The notes under the pieces were generated by a model. It searched no databases. It had not been told where the DNA came from and was given only the letters and a program-made list of their open reading frames with translations. This document shows, one piece after another, positions 62,131-64,000 of a stretch of 64,000 nt of DNA. Within the stretch, counting starts at the first letter, position 1. Each line of letters begins with the position of its first letter. A program made the translations under genes and the position numbers. Origin of the DNA: Pseudomonas neuropathica (GTDB taxonomy: Bacteria; Pseudomonadota; Gammaproteobacteria; Pseudomonadales; Pseudomonadaceae); contig NZ_JACOPX010000006.1 in NCBI RefSeq assembly GCF_015461835.1, forward strand, positions 1 through 64,000. The letters run 5' to 3'.

Positions 62131-62886
62131 CTAGAGCTGCATGACTGCGAGCGCCCTGCGCAGGGGCTCGTCGGATATCTGGATAGGACCATGAAATGGC
62201 ACGTCCATGTCCAAAACAAGGTATACGGACGCCGCAATGAGTAATGACGAGATGATGAACATTCCTGTCACCATCGAGTTACGGGGCGCGCGGTATCCAA
62301 AACTGGCGAAAATGAGCGTCAACCAGGCAACTAGCATCCCAATAAGCGGGCCAGGAATCGCTCCCTCGGATTGCTCGACGATCCTCCAGCGTTGCTCGAT
62401 GAGCGAATGATATTGCTGCCGAATATCCTGAAGCATCGTTTCATGGTAGCGGTCCGGGGGCTTGATAAGAGCCAAAGACTTACCTATATCATCCAGGTAT
62501 TTAGCCGCCTCACTGTTACGATGCTGCAGCGCCTCGTCTCCTCGATACGGTGTCTCGATAGCGCGTTCAAGATAGGTGATCAGACGATTTCGCGTATCTT
62601 GCGCCGCATCGCCATAGCCCCGCAGTGTCCGATCAAAAATGATCATGCTGGTTGCATACCCATGGAAGTTTGCATCAATGGACTCGAAAGTGTTTTTGGC
62701 AGAATTGATCATCAAGCCAAAGACCAGCGATGTCATAACCACAAAAATGTTGGCTACTAGACGAATAACTGCGTTGGTTTCGTCATCCCTGTGGTGGGAT
62801 GCCAGCTTCGGGTACCACTGCATCATGAGAAGCGAGGCAGCAACGAGGCACGCAAAAATGGCCAGTGCGATCCAGAGAGAGTTCAT
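62131..62886 (-). CDS. DUF4239 membrane protein (bestrophin-like)
   Basis: 251 residues with four hydrophobic segments: LWIALAIFACLVAASLLMMQ, VANIFVVMTSLVFGLMINSA, PLIGMLVAWLTLIFASFGY and VTGMFIISSLLIAASVYLVL. The central soluble stretch has ANFHGYATSMIIFDRTLRGY. This is the DUF4239 layout. Role unknown. AT-richer than the core. Confidence 0.85.
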   Translation of the reverse strand: MNSLWIALAIFACLVAASLLMMQWYPKLASHHRDDETNAVIRLVANIFVVMTSLVFGLMINSAKNTFESIDANFHGYATSMIIFDRTLRGYGDAAQDTRNRLITYLERAIETPYRGDEALQHRNSEAAKYLDDIGKSLALIKPPDRYHETMLQDIRQQYHSLIEQRWRIVEQSEGAIPGPLIGMLVAWLTLIFASFGYRAPRNSMVTGMFIISSLLIAASVYLVLDMDVPFHGPIQISDEPLRRALAVMQL

Positions 62887-63041
62887 ACATCAGCGCCCCG
62901 ATCAATTTGAGTCAAGTCTTGAAGGATAGACCGTTGGGTTCTCTCCGAATTCTGCTCGGCAGATACTGCGTTGGCAGTTCGGGAATGACCCCAATACTGG
63001 TTTGAACGCCAGCGCTGGTCATCGGTAGATATGGGTAGTCG

Positions 63042-63653
63042 ATGTCCACGCTCGCACCCAAGCAGTCACTGGATGTAATGAGAGAACACGCGATGAAGCA
63101 CGTAGCACAACTAAAGGCCCTGCTTACTCACGACCCTGCAAGGATGAAAATCCTGCGCATCGCTCGCGATCTGAACTTGCCTGACTGCTGGATTGCCGCC
63201 GGCTTCGTGCGCAGTCTGGTATGGGACCACCTGCATCAACGCAAGCCTTCAGCGCTGCCAGATGATATCGATGTCATCTGGTTCGACCCGGCACGTGCCA
63301 ATACAGAAACGGATTCGGCTTTGGACAGAAAGCTGTCGAGCCGGTGTAGTGAAGTGAACTGGTCTGTAAAAAATCAGGCGCGAATGCACCTGCGCAATGC
63401 CGATACCCCTTATCAATCGACGACCGATGCAATGACCTGCTGGCCCGAGACTGCCACGGCCGTCGCTGTCAGGCTTGATCATCACGATGAAGTGGAAGTT
63501 TCAGCACCGCTGGGGCTGGAAGACCTGTTCTCAGGAGTGGTGCGGCCGACCGATCGATTCAGATCCGAAAAATACCCGCTGTTCCTGGACCGCATTAGAT
63601 CCAAAGCGTGGCGTGAGATTTGGCCTGAGCTGATATTCGTCACGCAACGATAA
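63042..63653 (+). CDS. Nucleotidyltransferase-like protein (COG3575/DUF925 type)
   Basis: About 203 residues. GFVRSLVWDHLH and PDDIDVIWFDPA carry a DxD pair of the nucleotidyltransferase fold, but the usual GS motif is not obvious. The end has EDLFSGVVRPTDRF and SKAWREIWPEL, common in this group. Start uncertain: ATGs at 63078 and 63093 are also in frame and neither has a clearly better site. Substrate unknown. Confidence 0.75.
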   Translation: MSTLAPKQSLDVMREHAMKHVAQLKALLTHDPARMKILRIARDLNLPDCWIAAGFVRSLVWDHLHQRKPSALPDDIDVIWFDPARANTETDSALDRKLSSRCSEVNWSVKNQARMHLRNADTPYQSTTDAMTCWPETATAVAVRLDHHDEVEVSAPLGLEDLFSGVVRPTDRFRSEKYPLFLDRIRSKAWREIWPELIFVTQR

Positions 63654-63794
63654 GGTCAATGGCGACTGGCCTAGCCTCCTGAGGTGATCAGCCGCTGAAA
63701 TCCTTTAACCCCGAACGCAGAGAAAAACCTGTTATCCACCCATAAATCATCGTAATTTACCCGCCATAACTACAAGGTCGTTTTGGGGATACAC

Positions 63795-64000
63795 GTGGGA
63801 GCCTATCGTTTGCTGTTGGCCGTCCTGGTCGCTGTTTCGCATATGGGCAAGATGTTCATGGGGTTCAACCCGGGCGTGGTGGCGGTGATTTCTTTCCTGC
63901 TCATCAGTGGTTTTGTGATGACCTCACTGATCGAGCGCAACTACCAGGCGCCCGAGAAAGTTGGCCGGTTCTACCTGGACCGCGCCTTGCGCCTTTACCC
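63795..64000 (+). CDS. Acyltransferase 3 family membrane protein, N-terminal part only
   Basis: 68 codons from GTG with GGGGA seven bases upstream, running off the right edge. VGAYRLLLAVLVAVSHMGKM, then FNPGVVAVISFLLISGFVMT and FYLDRALRLYP, the opening of OafA/ExoZ-type O-acetyltransferases, with helices carrying the His and the 'RxxRLYP' element. They modify surface polysaccharides. Confidence 0.85.
   Translation, partial: MGAYRLLLAVLVAVSHMGKMFMGFNPGVVAVISFLLISGFVMTSLIERNYQAPEKVGRFYLDRALRLY

Overview
The window is about 61-62% GC chromosomal DNA that looks like a fluorescent Pseudomonas (P. fluorescens/koreensis-like). The signs are REP/REPIN palindromes of the GTGGGAGCgggCttGCTCGCG type, an orphan hcp-vgrG pair, an OsmC-YcaO fusion, a chaperone-usher fimbria, two DUF6124-type small proteins, and a very long kinase/AAA/histidine-kinase protein. 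No rRNA, tRNA, transposase, integrase or CRISPR array was seen.

Layout. 1-1.2 kb: start of vgrG and a complete hcp (type VI secretion), with strong palindromes upstream. 1.2-9.9 kb: OsmC-YcaO protein, a CHASE4/PAS/GGDEF/EAL protein, a small protein, PPK2 polyphosphate kinase and a TonB-dependent receptor. 10-18.9 kb is an accessory stretch. It has two SseB-like paralogues about 6 kb apart, a secreted phospholipase C-like protein with two lipoproteins, a truncated TetR gene, msrA, several small unknowns, a frameshifted pseudogene and a periplasmic methionine-aminopeptidase-like pseudoenzyme that starts at TTG. 19.2-24.6 kb: a fimbrial cluster (adhesin, major pilin, chaperone, usher) with three near-identical palindromic boxes upstream of its first two genes.

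24.7-34.8 kb: DUF6124 gene A with a long conserved leader, a NYN-domain nuclease, a 2-oxoglutarate oxygenase, an AraC regulator, a phosphatase-autotransporter fusion, a CSS/EAL phosphodiesterase, and a TspO-esterase pair. 34.8-43.6 kb: DUF3885 and small unknowns, an ABC exporter, divergent DUF1254/DUF1214 paralogues, a thioesterase and an amino-acid permease. 43.9-54.2 kb: a signalling block made of a FixJ-like regulator with an 1833-residue kinase, a GlxA-type regulator, a lone receiver, an NDH-2-like flavoprotein and a metallo-beta-lactamase-fold hydrolase. 54.3-64 kb: mostly hypothetical genes, a HEAT-repeat protein, a HhH protein, a saccharopine-dehydrogenase-like protein, DUF6124 gene B with the second leader, DUF4239, a nucleotidyltransferase-like protein and the start of an acyltransferase.

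The strongest candidate for something undescribed is the roughly 310-base element directly upstream of both DUF6124 genes. The two copies, 36 kb apart, share conserved blocks. Each also has three short variable segments that differ between copies but keep complementarity within each copy. The last segment overlaps the ribosome binding site. This is what a structured, translation-controlling RNA with alternative pairings would look like.
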